NCBI GenBank assembly: GCA_937980645.1 | Contig: CALJPQ010000010.1 | Location: forward strand, 62,001-126,000 | Direction of reading: 5' to 3' | Source: an uncultured Saprospiraceae bacterium | GTDB taxonomy: Bacteria > Bacteroidota > Bacteroidia > Chitinophagales > Saprospiraceae | DNA length: 64,000 nucleotides | Shown here: one piece after another, positions 19,842 to 28,960 of the stretch | How positions within the stretch are numbered: position 1 is the stretch's first letter | How the letters are laid out: each line of letters opens with the position of its first letter | Position numbers and translations under genes: made by a program | Notes under the pieces: model-generated | Databases searched by the model: none | The model's input: only the letters and a program-made list of their open reading frames with translations | What the model was told of the DNA's origin: nothing

Positions 19842-21071
19842 TCAGCTCTTGCGCTTCAAGAGTGCCATGTAGAAGCCGTCAAAGCCTTCGTCCTGAGGCC
19901 AGAGGGTTTTTTCGGTACAAAATTCAAAGCCATTGCCTGCTGGCGAGCTCAGGAAGGCACTCACTTGCTCCTGGTTTTCCGATGGCAGTAGGCTGCAGGT
20001 CGCATATACCATCAGGCCGCCCGGGCGTGTGATGCGCGCGTATTGTTGCAGGATATTTTGCTGTGTTTTCCGGAGGTTTTCGATGAATTCGGGCGAGAGT
20101 TTCCATTTGCTATCGGGATTTCGTCGCAGCACGCCTAGGCCGCTGCAGGGCACATCGAGCAGGAGCCTGTCGGCGGAGTCGTAAAGGCGTTTGATGGTCT
20201 TGCTGTTTTCGATGACGCGCGTTTCCACGTTGTGGGCTCCGGCGCGGCGAGCGCGCTTGCGCAATTCGTCCAATTTCCAGACCAGAGTATCTAAGGCGAT
20301 GATAGTGCCTTTTCCCTGCATGAGGGCAGCCAGGTGGAGTGTTTTCCCACCGCCACCAGCGCAGGCGTCCACCACACGCATGCCGGGTTGCACCTCGAGC
20401 AAGGGTACCACCTGCTGGCTGCTGTAGTCCTGCACCTCAAAAAGGCCTTCGCGAAAGGCTTTTGTGGCGAAAACGTTTTGTCGGCGCAGCAATACCAGAG
20501 CATCGGCTGGACCGTGTGGGCGTGTTTCGATGCCTTCGCTGGCAAGGCGCTGCTGCAGGGCTTCGCGGCTGGCCTTCAGGCGGTTGGTGCGCAAGACGAC
20601 CTCTGCCGGGCGGTTGAGCCAGGCCAGTGTTTCGTCCCAGCGTTCGCCGAGTTGCTGCTGGCCCAGGGCATCGAGCCAGTCGGGAATACTTTCGCGGTAG
20701 GGCCGTTGCTGGCGGAGCGCTGCAGCGCGCTGGCGAATGTCGTCGGGGCGCAGGTTGCGCATTTCGGATAGCCGAAACACGTCTTCGTTGTCCGTTTGCA
20801 GGAGTAGATGAACACCTACTAATTGCCAGAAGTGCTCTTCTGCTTTCGGCTCGACGTCCAAAATGGCGCTGTATAAGCGATAGTGGCGAACGACCTCATA
20901 GGTCGTCTCGGCCACGAAAGCGCGGTCGCGGCTGCCGGCCTTGGGGTTTTGGCGCAGCACGCGCTCGATGACCCGGTCAGCGTATTGGTCTTCAATAAAA
21001 ATGGCCCTCAGCGCCTCTGCTACGGCGCGTATCAGCAAAGGCCGAACGGTGGATGAGGTGAATACCGACAT
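19842..21071 (-). CDS. RsmB/NOP2-family RNA m5C methyltransferase
   Basis: The ATG at 21069-21071 (409 residues) is chosen because an exact -7 element (21084-21091) lies 12 bases upstream; the longer frame to 21140 would start before the promoter. The N-terminal third is a NusB-like helical RNA-binding region (RAIFIEDQYADRVIERVL, SRDRAFVAETTYEVVRHY). The catalytic part has the SAM-binding VVDACAGGGGKTLHLA, LLLDVPCSGLGVLRRNPD (Cys releasing the product) and VYATCSLLPSENQEQV (nucleophilic Cys). The family methylates C5 of a cytidine in rRNA or tRNA; the target here is not determined. Leftward with the helicase, suggesting an RNA-metabolism unit. Confidence 0.93.
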   Translation of the reverse strand: MSVFTSSTVRPLLIRAVAEALRAIFIEDQYADRVIERVLRQNPKAGSRDRAFVAETTYEVVRHYRLYSAILDVEPKAEEHFWQLVGVHLLLQTDNEDVFRLSEMRNLRPDDIRQRAAALRQQRPYRESIPDWLDALGQQQLGERWDETLAWLNRPAEVVLRTNRLKASREALQQRLASEGIETRPHGPADALVLLRRQNVFATKAFREGLFEVQDYSSQQVVPLLEVQPGMRVVDACAGGGGKTLHLAALMQGKGTIIALDTLVWKLDELRKRARRAGAHNVETRVIENSKTIKRLYDSADRLLLDVPCSGLGVLRRNPDSKWKLSPEFIENLRKTQQNILQQYARITRPGGLMVYATCSLLPSENQEQVSAFLSSPAGNGFEFCTEKTLWPQDEGFDGFYMALLKRKS

Positions 21072-21083
21072 GTGTATTGGGGG

Positions 21084-21091
21084 CAAAGCTA
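21084..21091 (-). promoter_or_regulatory. -7 element (TAGCTTTG) of RNA methyltransferase gene
   Basis: Exact TAnnTTTG on the minus strand, 12 bases before the ATG, implying a leader of only about 6 bases. The expected -33 area overlaps a perfect inverted repeat at 21102-21120. Confidence 0.5.
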
Positions 21092-21101
21092 CTACAAATA
21101 T

Positions 21102-21120
21102 GGCGTTCCGCCGGAACGCC
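21102..21120. repeat. Perfect 8-bp inverted repeat at promoter
   Basis: GGCGTTCC (21102-21109), GCC spacer, GGAACGCC (21113-21120). It lies where the -33 contact of the methyltransferase promoter should be, so it may be an operator; a mobile-repeat origin is also possible. Confidence 0.4.
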
Positions 21121-21292
21121 GGGTAGCCCTGGCAGGGCAAGTGTTACAAGTTAAGGGTCATACCGAAAAGCAAGGCAGCATCGCACTACGCCCTTTTATG
21201 CTGACACAGGCCTTTCCGCGACTTTGTGGTTGCAAAAATTCAGCGAAGTATTGCGGCGTGCGTCCGCAAATTTTTGCGGAGGTTTGCCGCCC

Positions 21293-22177
21293 ATGAGGTA
21301 TCCGGCGAAAGTGTTGCTCTTTGGCGAATACGTCGTCTTGCTCGGCGCCCGCGCGCTCACGCTGCCCTTCGAGCGCTTTGGTGGCGAATGGGCCTGGGCG
21401 GCTGATGATGCTGACCCGTTGCGTGGGGCATTGCACGGCTTTGCCCACAGCGCGGCGCTGGCGCAGATACCTGAACTCGATGTCGGGGCCTTTCAGCGGG
21501 ATGTGGCGCGAGGGCTGGTTTTTCGCTCCGACATCCCCATGGGCTATGGCCTGGGAAGTTCGGGTGCGTTGTGCGCTGCCGTTTACGACCGCTACGCCTC
21601 GCCAAAAGCCACTGACCTGACGGCACTTCAACAGACATTTGCCCGCATGGAAAGTCATTTTCACGGGAAAAGTTCAGGGCTGGACCCACTGACCAGCTAC
21701 ATCCGCCAGCCGTTGCTCACACAACAGGGCCAGACGCGCCTGTTTAAGCAGCAACCCTGGCAGACACCACCGCCCGTAGCCTTTCTGCTCGACACTGGCC
21801 AGGCGCGACAGACCGGACCGCTGGTGCAGTTTTTTATGGAAAAAAGCCGTCAGAAGGACTTTGCTGACCGTTTAGCCCGAGAACTGCTGCCCGCCCACGA
21901 GGCGCTGATGGATGCCTGGCAGACGGGCCAGGGGGGAGTCGTTTGGCCGCATCTGCAGCGCGTATCGGCATTCCAACTGGAACACTTCCAGCCCATGATA
22001 CCCACTGCCTGGCGCCAGCCCTGGTCCGAGGCGCTGGGCAGCGGGCAGGTGTTATTCAAAATCTGCGGCGCCGGTGGTGGCGGGTTCCTGCTGGTTTTTG
22101 GTCAAATAGAGCAGGATGTGCATACGCAGCTGCCTGGGCGTATCTTAGCGCCGTTGCTTTTCACTCCGACGGAATAG
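21293..22177 (+). CDS. GHMP kinase, mevalonate kinase-like
   Basis: The ATG at 21293 gives 294 residues beginning MRYPAKVLLFGEYVVLLGA, the classic GHMP first motif; the longer frame only adds non-conserved residues. The phosphate-binding motif GYGLGSSGALCAAV (about 84-97) and the third motif KICGAGGGGFLLVF (about 264-277) are intact, with HFHGKSSGLDPLTSYI in the middle as in mevalonate-pathway kinases. The likely reaction is ATP-dependent phosphorylation of mevalonate or a related isoprenoid precursor, but the sub-family cannot be fixed by eye. A perfect hairpin (TCCGCAAA 21263-21270 / TTTGCGGA 21273-21280) ends 12 bases before the ATG and could affect initiation. Divergent from the methyltransferase gene. 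Confidence 0.85.
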   Translation: MRYPAKVLLFGEYVVLLGARALTLPFERFGGEWAWAADDADPLRGALHGFAHSAALAQIPELDVGAFQRDVARGLVFRSDIPMGYGLGSSGALCAAVYDRYASPKATDLTALQQTFARMESHFHGKSSGLDPLTSYIRQPLLTQQGQTRLFKQQPWQTPPPVAFLLDTGQARQTGPLVQFFMEKSRQKDFADRLARELLPAHEALMDAWQTGQGGVVWPHLQRVSAFQLEHFQPMIPTAWRQPWSEALGSGQVLFKICGAGGGGFLLVFGQIEQDVHTQLPGRILAPLLFTPTE

Positions 22178-22203
22178 CCCGCCTTTCGGCTTTGCCTGAA
22201 GGC

Positions 22204-22211
22204 TACCTTTG
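22204..22211 (+). promoter_or_regulatory. -7 element (TACCTTTG) of the permease gene
   Basis: Exact TAnnTTTG, 28 bases upstream of the ATG at 22240, between the kinase stop and the permease. Suggests the permease has its own promoter. Confidence 0.45.
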
Positions 22212-22239
22212 TGTGAACACCGTTTGAACCCAGCATATC

Positions 22240-23484
22240 ATGAGCCGACGTGGCCGCTTTCGACTGAATTTTGCTACGAGCATTCTGTTGGCCTTAGCGG
22301 CGTTGGCCCTGGGACGCGACCTGATTGCCAATGGGCGTCCGCTGTACTGTCGGGTGGAGGGAAAGATGTTTTTTCCGGGGCTTCGGTCGGTATGGCGCGA
22401 TCCTGCCTTGCCCTATGGGCATCCGGTGCTGGACTCCATCCAGCGGCATTTTTTGTGGCGGGTTTATCCGTATGAGGCAGCCGTGTTTGCACCGGTGGCA
22501 TTTTCGCCAGGCGAATTGCCGACACGACCAGACACGACCATACGGCAGGCGCGTCCGGGGGCGGTACATGCCTTGGGAGAGCGCGTGTTTTGGCATTGGT
22601 TAGGCACCGACGCACAGGGCTATGATGTGGCGGCGGCCTTAGTGGGTGGTGCACGAGTGGCGCTGCTGACGGGTAGTCTGGCTATGTGCTTAGCCTTTGG
22701 GCTGGGGGTGCTACTCGGGGGACTGGCGGGCTACTGGGGCGACGATCGTTTGCGCGTGCGGCGCGGGCCGTTGTTGTTGGGGCTTTTGTCATTGCCACTG
22801 ACGTTTTTTTATGCAGGCGCGGTACAGCTCTGGCTACCGGAGCAAACGAGCGCCATGGTGGGCCTACTGGTTGGCGCAGGGGTAGCCATTGCCGTTTTTG
22901 GAGGGGCCCTATGGGTGGGCCGCCGGTTATGTAGGTGGTCGTTTTTTGCGCACCCGATAGCCCTACCGCTTGACCTGCTGGTCATGCGGCTGGCGGAGGC
23001 CTTTATGGCGGTGCCGGGGTTGCTGGCGATGGTGGCATTTGCGGCGCTACTACGCAAGCAGATGCAAACGCTATGGGCGCTGATTGCGCTCATTGGCCTG
23101 TTCAGCTGGCCGGGTGTTGCGCTGTTTGTGCGGGCGGAGATGCTGCGCGTGCGAGAGATGGACTACATCGCCGCAGCACGCAGTCTGGGGCTTTCGGAGG
23201 CGCGCATTTTGCTGCGACATGCGCTGCCTAATGCGCTGCAACCAGCCTATACGGTGTTTGCGTTGGGGGTGGCCAGCGCTATCCTGCTGGAGGCTTCGCT
23301 GTCGTTTTTAGGCTACGGCGACCAGCACCTGAGCGGTGCTACGTGGGGCAGTCTCCTGCAGGGCGCACGCACCAGCCCACAGCTGTGGTGGGTAAGTCTT
23401 CCTCCCGGCTTAGCCATCTGCCTGACGGTAATGGCGCTACATCTTCTGGGCGAGCAACTCGGGCAACGCGGCAAGTCGCTTTGA
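22240..23484 (+). CDS. ABC transporter permease, DppC/OppC type
   Basis: 414 residues. One N-terminal membrane helix, a periplasmic stretch of about 100 residues, then a typical binding-protein-dependent permease domain with about five more helices. The GTDAQGYDVAAALVGGARVALLTG segment is the standard opening of DppC/OppC, and the cytoplasmic EAA loop is DYIAAARSLGLSEARILLRHALPNA (about 305-330), which couples to the ATPase. The end has ASLSFLGYGDQHLSGATWG, also characteristic. The family imports di- or oligopeptides or nickel; substrate is unknown. No partner permease, ATPase or binding protein is next to it, as is common for this gene in Bacteroidota. Confidence 0.93.
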   Translation: MSRRGRFRLNFATSILLALAALALGRDLIANGRPLYCRVEGKMFFPGLRSVWRDPALPYGHPVLDSIQRHFLWRVYPYEAAVFAPVAFSPGELPTRPDTTIRQARPGAVHALGERVFWHWLGTDAQGYDVAAALVGGARVALLTGSLAMCLAFGLGVLLGGLAGYWGDDRLRVRRGPLLLGLLSLPLTFFYAGAVQLWLPEQTSAMVGLLVGAGVAIAVFGGALWVGRRLCRWSFFAHPIALPLDLLVMRLAEAFMAVPGLLAMVAFAALLRKQMQTLWALIALIGLFSWPGVALFVRAEMLRVREMDYIAAARSLGLSEARILLRHALPNALQPAYTVFALGVASAILLEASLSFLGYGDQHLSGATWGSLLQGARTSPQLWWVSLPPGLAICLTVMALHLLGEQLGQRGKSL

Positions 23485-23601
23485 ACTTTTTAGCTTTTGT
23501 CTTGTTTGAGCAAACCGTTGCCGTAAAAGCGAAAGACTCCTCGTTTCCTTTTTTCATTTTTCACTCTTCATTTTTCACCTCCCATCTCTCGCTCCCTTTT
23601 G

Positions 23602-25290
23602 ATGTCGTTCTTACGCTCTGATTATGTGCGGGTAGCGCTGTTGGGCGCGCTGTTCTTTGTTCCATTCTTGGGCGGCGTACACCTATTCGACTGGGACGAG
23701 ATCAATTTTGCCGAATGCGCGCGCGAGATGTTGCTGACGGGCGATTATCTGCGCCCGCAGATTGACTACGAGCCGTTCTTCGAGAAGCCGCCGCTGTTCA
23801 TCTGGATGCAGGCGCTTTCGATGCAGTTGTTTGGGGTCAATGAATTTGCCGCGCGCTTTCCGAATGCGGTAGCCGGCATGGTGGTGCTGCTGCTGTCGTA
23901 CCACATTGGCCGCCGCCTGCACGACCGTATGTTTGGCTGGCTGTGGGTGTTAGCGTGGTTGGGCAGCATTCTGCCACACCTGTACTTCCGCAGCGGCATC
24001 ATTGACCCGTGGTTCAACCTGTTCATCTTTTTGGGGCTGTGGGGCTTTATTGAGTTTCGGTGGCTGTTTTTTACGCGCTTTGAGGGGCGCTCTTTCTGGC
24101 GGCGCTACCGCTATCTGTTGCTGGGCGGCTGGGCGCTAGGGTTGGGCATTCTGACAAAAGGCCCGGTGGCGTACCTGATTGCCTTTCTGGTGCTGATGCT
24201 CTATTGGGCGCGCTACAAGTTTCGCAACCGCGGTTTTTTGCTGCATTTCACGATGTTCAGCCTGGCGGCGTTTTCGGTGTCGGTGGTGTGGTTTGCCGTA
24301 GAGACGGCGCTGCACGGGCCGAAGTTCGTACAGGAATTTATCGCTTATCAAATTCGCCTGCTGACGACGCCGGACAGTGGGCACGGCGGTTTTTTCGGCT
24401 ATCACGTGGTGGTGCTCTTGCTGGGCTGTTTTCCGATTTCGATATTTGCCCTTCCCAACCTGTGGGGCGACCATCAGCCAGAAGATGAGGTGCTGGAGTC
24501 GCATACGCTGCGCATTTGCCAGCGGGCCGACCTGACGACGTGGATGCAGCTGCTGTTCTGGGTGGTGCTCATTCTGTTCAGCTTAGTGCGCACGAAGATT
24601 GTCCATTATTCATCGCTGGCCTATTACCCGCTGACGTATCTGGGCGCCTACACCATCTGGCGGGCCATTCACTGGGATGTGCGGCCGCGCGTGGTGGCCA
24701 TCTTGCTGCCAGTGCTGGTCATCCTTATTGGGGGCATTCAAATGTTGCTGCCCTGGCTGGGGCAAAACACGCACCTGCTGCGCCCGCTGTTGGCCAAAGA
24801 CCCCTTCGCACTGGCGCGCCTGGACGTAGCGGTGGACTGGCACTGGTACCACGCGCTGCCCGGAGCGATACTGGTGATGGGCGTCCTGGTGGGCCTGCGT
24901 CTGTGGCTGCACCGGAAGCCCTGGATAGCGGCGCAGGCAATCTTTTCATCTGGCGCCCTTTTTGTGGCGCTGACGCTTGTGCTGTGCATTCGCAACATCG
25001 AGCGATACAGCCAGGGCAGCACGATTGATTTTTACAAAAGCAAAGTGCAGGAAGACTGCTTCGTCAAAACGGTGGGCTTCAAAAGCTATGCGCATTTATT
25101 TTACACCCAAAAACCACCAGTTGCCGATCCAACGGTGGATGAGTACCACAACCTGGCCTATGGCAAGCCAGGCAAGACGGTGTATTTTGTGGCCAAAACC
25201 AACCGCTTAGAGGAACTCCCTACCCTGCCCGATTGCCGCGAACTGTATCGGGAACACGGGATGGTTTACTTCGTCCGGGAAGCCCGATAG
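23602..25290 (+). CDS. Family 39 glycosyltransferase (ArnT/PMT-like membrane protein)
   Basis: 562 residues from the ATG at 23602 (a TTG precedes it in frame). About 10-12 membrane helices follow an N-terminal loop with LFDWDEINFAECAREMLLTGDYLRP, where the acidic residues match the catalytic metal site of GT39/ArnT enzymes, and FFEKPPLFIWMQALSMQLFG, which is the family's second conserved loop. Such enzymes use polyprenyl-phosphate sugars to glycosylate lipid A, protein or other acceptors on the periplasmic side. The C-terminal 120 residues form a soluble domain. Acceptor unknown. Single gene between a permease and MoxR. Confidence 0.92.
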   Translation: MSFLRSDYVRVALLGALFFVPFLGGVHLFDWDEINFAECAREMLLTGDYLRPQIDYEPFFEKPPLFIWMQALSMQLFGVNEFAARFPNAVAGMVVLLLSYHIGRRLHDRMFGWLWVLAWLGSILPHLYFRSGIIDPWFNLFIFLGLWGFIEFRWLFFTRFEGRSFWRRYRYLLLGGWALGLGILTKGPVAYLIAFLVLMLYWARYKFRNRGFLLHFTMFSLAAFSVSVVWFAVETALHGPKFVQEFIAYQIRLLTTPDSGHGGFFGYHVVVLLLGCFPISIFALPNLWGDHQPEDEVLESHTLRICQRADLTTWMQLLFWVVLILFSLVRTKIVHYSSLAYYPLTYLGAYTIWRAIHWDVRPRVVAILLPVLVILIGGIQMLLPWLGQNTHLLRPLLAKDPFALARLDVAVDWHWYHALPGAILVMGVLVGLRLWLHRKPWIAAQAIFSSGALFVALTLVLCIRNIERYSQGSTIDFYKSKVQEDCFVKTVGFKSYAHLFYTQKPPVADPTVDEYHNLAYGKPGKTVYFVAKTNRLEELPTLPDCRELYREHGMVYFVREAR

Positions 25291-25420
25291 AAGCCCCCGG
25301 AAGACCTAAAGACCAATGGCCATGGCGATGCCGAAGACGTTATGTTCGCTTTACGTCCCGCCTTTGCCTTTATTTTGCCTGTAACCGAGACGCACCTTTT
25401 ATCACTATTTCGCTTGTTTT

Positions 25421-26419
25421 ATGCTGAACGAAGAAAACGCGCCCTTTGCGAACGATCCAATGACGGGCTCGGACGCCTCGCTTGTGCGGGAGTACGCCAT
25501 CCGCGTTCAAGAGGCCATCCAGCAGGTTATTGTGGGCCAGCAGGATGCTATCGAGCAGATGCTCATCGCTCTGATGACTGGCGGCCATGTGCTCATTGAG
25601 GGTGTTCCTGGTATTGCCAAAACGCTTATGGCCCGTCTGCTGGCGCGTACGGTGGCTGCAGGCTTCAGCCGCATCCAGTTTACGCCCGACCTGATGCCTG
25701 CCGACGTGCTGGGAACACCAGTGTTCAACCTGAAGACCTCCGAGTTTCACTTCAAGCCCGGCCCAATCTTCTCCAACGTCGTTCTGATTGACGAAATCAA
25801 CCGCGCGCCGGCCAAGACGCAGTCTGCCCTTTTTGAGGTCATGGAAGAACGCCAGGCCTCTATTGACGGGCACACTTATCCTATGGCCTCGCCCTTCATG
25901 GTGGTGGCCACTCAAAATCCCATCGAGCAAGAGGGCACCTACCGACTGCCTGAGGCGCAACTTGACCGCTTTCTCTTTCGCATCCTGCTCGAATATCCTA
26001 ACCTGGAGGAGGAAAAGGCCATCCTGCGCCGCTTCCACAACGATTTCGAGGGCCGCGCCATGCAAAAGATACAGGCAGTCATCACACCGCAAGACATCGC
26101 CGAATGCCGCCGACACATCGAGCAAACGCACATCAGCGACGACCTGCTGGACTACATTGCCGCCTTAGTGCACCAGACCCGTCACCACCCTGACCTGTTT
26201 CTGGGTGCCAGCCCGCGTGCGTCGTTGGCCATCACCCGCAGCGCCAAGGCGCTCGCAGCCATGGCTGGTCGCAACTTTGTAACCCCCGACGACATCCGCG
26301 CCGTAACGGTGCCCGCGCTCAACCACCGCATCCTGCTGACACCCGAGCGCGAAATGGAAGGTTATCGCATTCAGCAAGTTATCGAAGACATTGTCCGCAG
26401 CGTGCCGGTGCCGCGCTAA
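25421..26419 (+). CDS. MoxR-type AAA+ ATPase
   Basis: 332 residues. Walker [22 protein letters not shown] (P-loop GVPGIAKT, about 64-71), Walker [17 protein letters not shown], sensor 1 [24 protein letters not shown] and the lid helices with [16 protein letters not shown]. MoxR proteins work as chaperone-like ATPases that mature metalloenzymes or regulate partner proteins, usually with a downstream DUF58/von Willebrand gene set; here the next gene is yidD, so the usual partners (BatA, BatB) are not adjacent. Cytosolic. Confidence 0.96.
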   Translation: MLNEENAPFANDPMTGSDASLVREYAIRVQEAIQQVIVGQQDAIEQMLIALMTGGHVLIEGVPGIAKTLMARLLARTVAAGFSRIQFTPDLMPADVLGTPVFNLKTSEFHFKPGPIFSNVVLIDEINRAPAKTQSALFEVMEERQASIDGHTYPMASPFMVVATQNPIEQEGTYRLPEAQLDRFLFRILLEYPNLEEEKAILRRFHNDFEGRAMQKIQAVITPQDIAECRRHIEQTHISDDLLDYIAALVHQTRHHPDLFLGASPRASLAITRSAKALAAMAGRNFVTPDDIRAVTVPALNHRILLTPEREMEGYRIQQVIEDIVRSVPVPR

Positions 26420-26442
26420 TCTACCTCTACCATCGCCCAATC

Positions 26443-26700
26443 ATGCTCAAGCATCTCCAAAAAGGTCTCCGGCAACTGTTCGTGCTGCCCATTCGCCTTT
26501 ACCGGCTCCTGATATCTCCCCTGCTGGGGCCGAGCAAATGCCGTTTTCACCCAACTTGCTCACAATACGCCATTGAGGCCATCGAAGAGTGGGGTATTTT
26601 CAAAGGCACCTGGCTGGCTATCCGGCGCATTGGACGCTGCCATCCCTGGGGCGGCTTTGGATACGACCCAGTGCCGAAGAAAGTGAAAGAAGAAAAATGA
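26443..26700 (+). CDS. yidD: Membrane protein insertion efficiency factor YidD
   Basis: 85 residues with the whole family signature: [37 protein letters not shown] and [15 protein letters not shown], including the three conserved cysteines. YidD is a small amphipathic peripheral protein that aids YidC insertion at the inner membrane. Usually it lies near rnpA-yidC; here it follows moxR by 23 bases and is convergent with parE. Confidence 0.97.
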   Translation: MLKHLQKGLRQLFVLPIRLYRLLISPLLGPSKCRFHPTCSQYAIEAIEEWGIFKGTWLAIRRIGRCHPWGGFGYDPVPKKVKEEK

Positions 26701-26721
26701 AAATGGGCGGTGAGGGGCGCC

Positions 26722-28632
26722 TCAACCGTTGGTGGCGGCGTCCTCGCTGACCATTTCTGTCGTTGCGGTGTCTTGGGCAGTTTCGCTGTCGGCGGCATCG
26801 AGTTCAATGCGCAGGTTTTCGATAATAAACTCCTGACGCTCTGGCGTATTTTTGCCCATGTAGTAGTCTAAGATGTGGTCGAGGTTGGCGCCTTCGTTCA
26901 GGATAACCGGCTCTAAGCGCATGTCAGGGCCGATGAAACGACCAAACTCGGAGGGCGATATTTCGCCTAAGCCTTTGAAGCGCGTGATTTCGGGTTTGCC
27001 GCGCAGTTTCTGAATGGCTTCCTGTTTTTCGGCTTCCGAATAGCAATAGAACGTCTGCTGCTTGTCGCGCACGCGGAAGAGCGGCGTTTCCAAGATGTAC
27101 AGATGTCCATTGCGCACCAGGTCGGGAAAGAATTGCAGGAAGAAGGTGAGCAACAGCAGGCGGATGTGCATGCCGTCCACGTCGGCGTCGGTGGCGATGA
27201 CGACGCGGTTGTAACGCAGGTCTTCGAGGGAGTCCTCGATGTTGAGGGCGTGCTGGAGGAGGTTGAACTCCTCGTTCTGATAGACGATTTTTTTCGTCAG
27301 GCCATAGCAATTGAGCGGTTTTCCGCGCAGGCTGAAGACGGCCTGGGTGTCCACGTTGCGCGCTTTGGTGAGTGAGCCGCTAGCTGAGTCGCCCTCTGTA
27401 ATGAAGAGGGTAGACTCCAAACGCTTTTCCTCTGGGCCTTTTTCATTGAGGTGATAGCGGCAGTCGCGCAGTTTTTTATTATGAATATTAGCCGCTTTGG
27501 CGCGCTGGTTGGCCAATTTCTTGACGTCGGCGATGTCTTTGCGCTCGCGCTCCGACTGCTGGATGCGCTTGAGCATTTCCTTAGCCGTTTCGGGGTTCTT
27601 GTGCAGGTAATCGTCTAAGGCCTTGCACAGGAAGTCGCTCATCCAGGTGCGGATGTTTGGGCCGTCAGGGCTGATGCGGTCAGAGCCAAGGCGCGTTTTG
27701 GTCTGGGACTCGAACACCGGCTCTTCGACGCGGACGCTGACGGCAGCGATGATGCTTTCGCGGATGTCTTTGGCGTCGAAATTCTTTTTGAAGTGATCGC
27801 GCACCGTCTTGACTAATGCCTCCCGAAAGGCGTTGAGGTGCGTGCCGCCCTGGGTGGTGTTCTGGCCGTTGACAAACGAATAGTACTGCTCGCCGTAGTG
27901 GTCGCCGTGTGTAAAGGCAATTTCGATGTCTTCGCCTACTAAGTGAATAATCGGGTACCGAATATGCTCGGCGTTGGTCTTCTTGGTCAGCAGGTCGAGC
28001 AGGCCGTTTTTGGACTGGAAGGTTTTGCCGTTGAAAACGATCTTCAGCCCGGCATTCAGGTAAGCGTAGTTCCACAGCTGTTGCTCGACGTATTCCGTTA
28101 CCCAGCGAAAATGGCGAAACATGCCGCCGTCGGGCTTGAAGAACACCGCCGTGCCGTTGGGTTCCGTTGTCGGCTCCAACTTGCTCTCTTTCTTCAGTTT
28201 TCCAAACTCGAACTCTGCCCATTTGCACTGGCCGTCGCGATAGGCGACGACCTTAAAGTATTCCGATAGCGCGTTGACGGCTTTGGTGCCGACGCCATTA
28301 AGGCCGACGGACTTTTTGAACGCCTTGCTGTCGTACTTGGCGCCGGTGTTGATGCGGCTTACCACATCCACCACTTTGCCCAACGGGATGCCGCGCCCGT
28401 AGTCGCGTACATAGACGCCGCGTTCATCAATGGTTACGTCTATCTGCTTGCCGAAGCCCATGGCGTACTCGTCAATCGAGTTATCGAGCACCTCTTTGAG
28501 CAGGACGTAGATGCCGTCTTCGGGGCTGCTACCGTCGCCCAATTTGCCGATGTACATGCCCGGCCGCAGGCGGATGTGTTCGCGCCAGTCCAACGACTGG
28601 ATTTCGGCCTCGGTGTATCTGACTTCTGCCAT
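26722..28632 (-). CDS. parE: DNA topoisomerase IV subunit B (type IIA topoisomerase ATPase subunit)
   Basis: The start is placed at the ATG 28630-28632 (636 residues, [20 protein letters not shown]); the in-frame TTG at 28689 sits on a promoter-like TTACTTTG and would add 19 low-complexity residues. The GHKL ATPase domain has [27 protein letters not shown] and GRGIPLGK with [14 protein letters not shown]; the transducer follows; the TOPRIM domain has [17 protein letters not shown] (catalytic Glu and DxD in [11 protein letters not shown]). The layout and the [15 protein letters not shown] wording fit the Bacteroidota ParE-type rather than GyrB. With ParA/C it decatenates chromosomes using ATP. 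Partner subunit is not in the window. Confidence 0.93.
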   Translation of the reverse strand: MAEVRYTEAEIQSLDWREHIRLRPGMYIGKLGDGSSPEDGIYVLLKEVLDNSIDEYAMGFGKQIDVTIDERGVYVRDYGRGIPLGKVVDVVSRINTGAKYDSKAFKKSVGLNGVGTKAVNALSEYFKVVAYRDGQCKWAEFEFGKLKKESKLEPTTEPNGTAVFFKPDGGMFRHFRWVTEYVEQQLWNYAYLNAGLKIVFNGKTFQSKNGLLDLLTKKTNAEHIRYPIIHLVGEDIEIAFTHGDHYGEQYYSFVNGQNTTQGGTHLNAFREALVKTVRDHFKKNFDAKDIRESIIAAVSVRVEEPVFESQTKTRLGSDRISPDGPNIRTWMSDFLCKALDDYLHKNPETAKEMLKRIQQSERERKDIADVKKLANQRAKAANIHNKKLRDCRYHLNEKGPEEKRLESTLFITEGDSASGSLTKARNVDTQAVFSLRGKPLNCYGLTKKIVYQNEEFNLLQHALNIEDSLEDLRYNRVVIATDADVDGMHIRLLLLTFFLQFFPDLVRNGHLYILETPLFRVRDKQQTFYCYSEAEKQEAIQKLRGKPEITRFKGLGEISPSEFGRFIGPDMRLEPVILNEGANLDHILDYYMGKNTPERQEFIIENLRIELDAADSETAQDTATTEMVSEDAATNG

Positions 28633-28686
28633 GTCGCTCTTCGCCGTCGTTACCGGCTTTTGCTGCGTGGTTGTTTTTTGTGCGCC

Positions 28687-28694
28687 CAAAGTAA
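28687..28694 (-). promoter_or_regulatory. Probable -7 element (TTACTTTG) of parE
   Basis: Seven of eight bases of TAnnTTTG, 54 bases upstream of the chosen ATG. The rest of 28633-28960 holds no gene; AAAACAC/GTGTTTT at 28753-28772 is a weak 7-bp hairpin. Confidence 0.35.
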
Positions 28695-28960
28695 CGGAGT
28701 TTTAGCGGGTTGAAAAAAGGTGCGCACAAAGGTAAAACATTTTATTTCAACCAAAACACTCTGTGGTGTTTTTGAGGTGGCCACGGCGCAATGGAATGCG
28801 CGTGTTGCCCGTATTTCGTATTTTCGTGGCGGCCTCTGCGCGAACGGACAGGAGGACGCTTTGGGCTGAGCTCTGGGAATAAGGGCATTCGAGGTAGGGG
28901 GCTCGAATGAGCTGGGTAATTTTTAGAGGCCTGATGGCACCTATGTTGCCTCACCCTACC

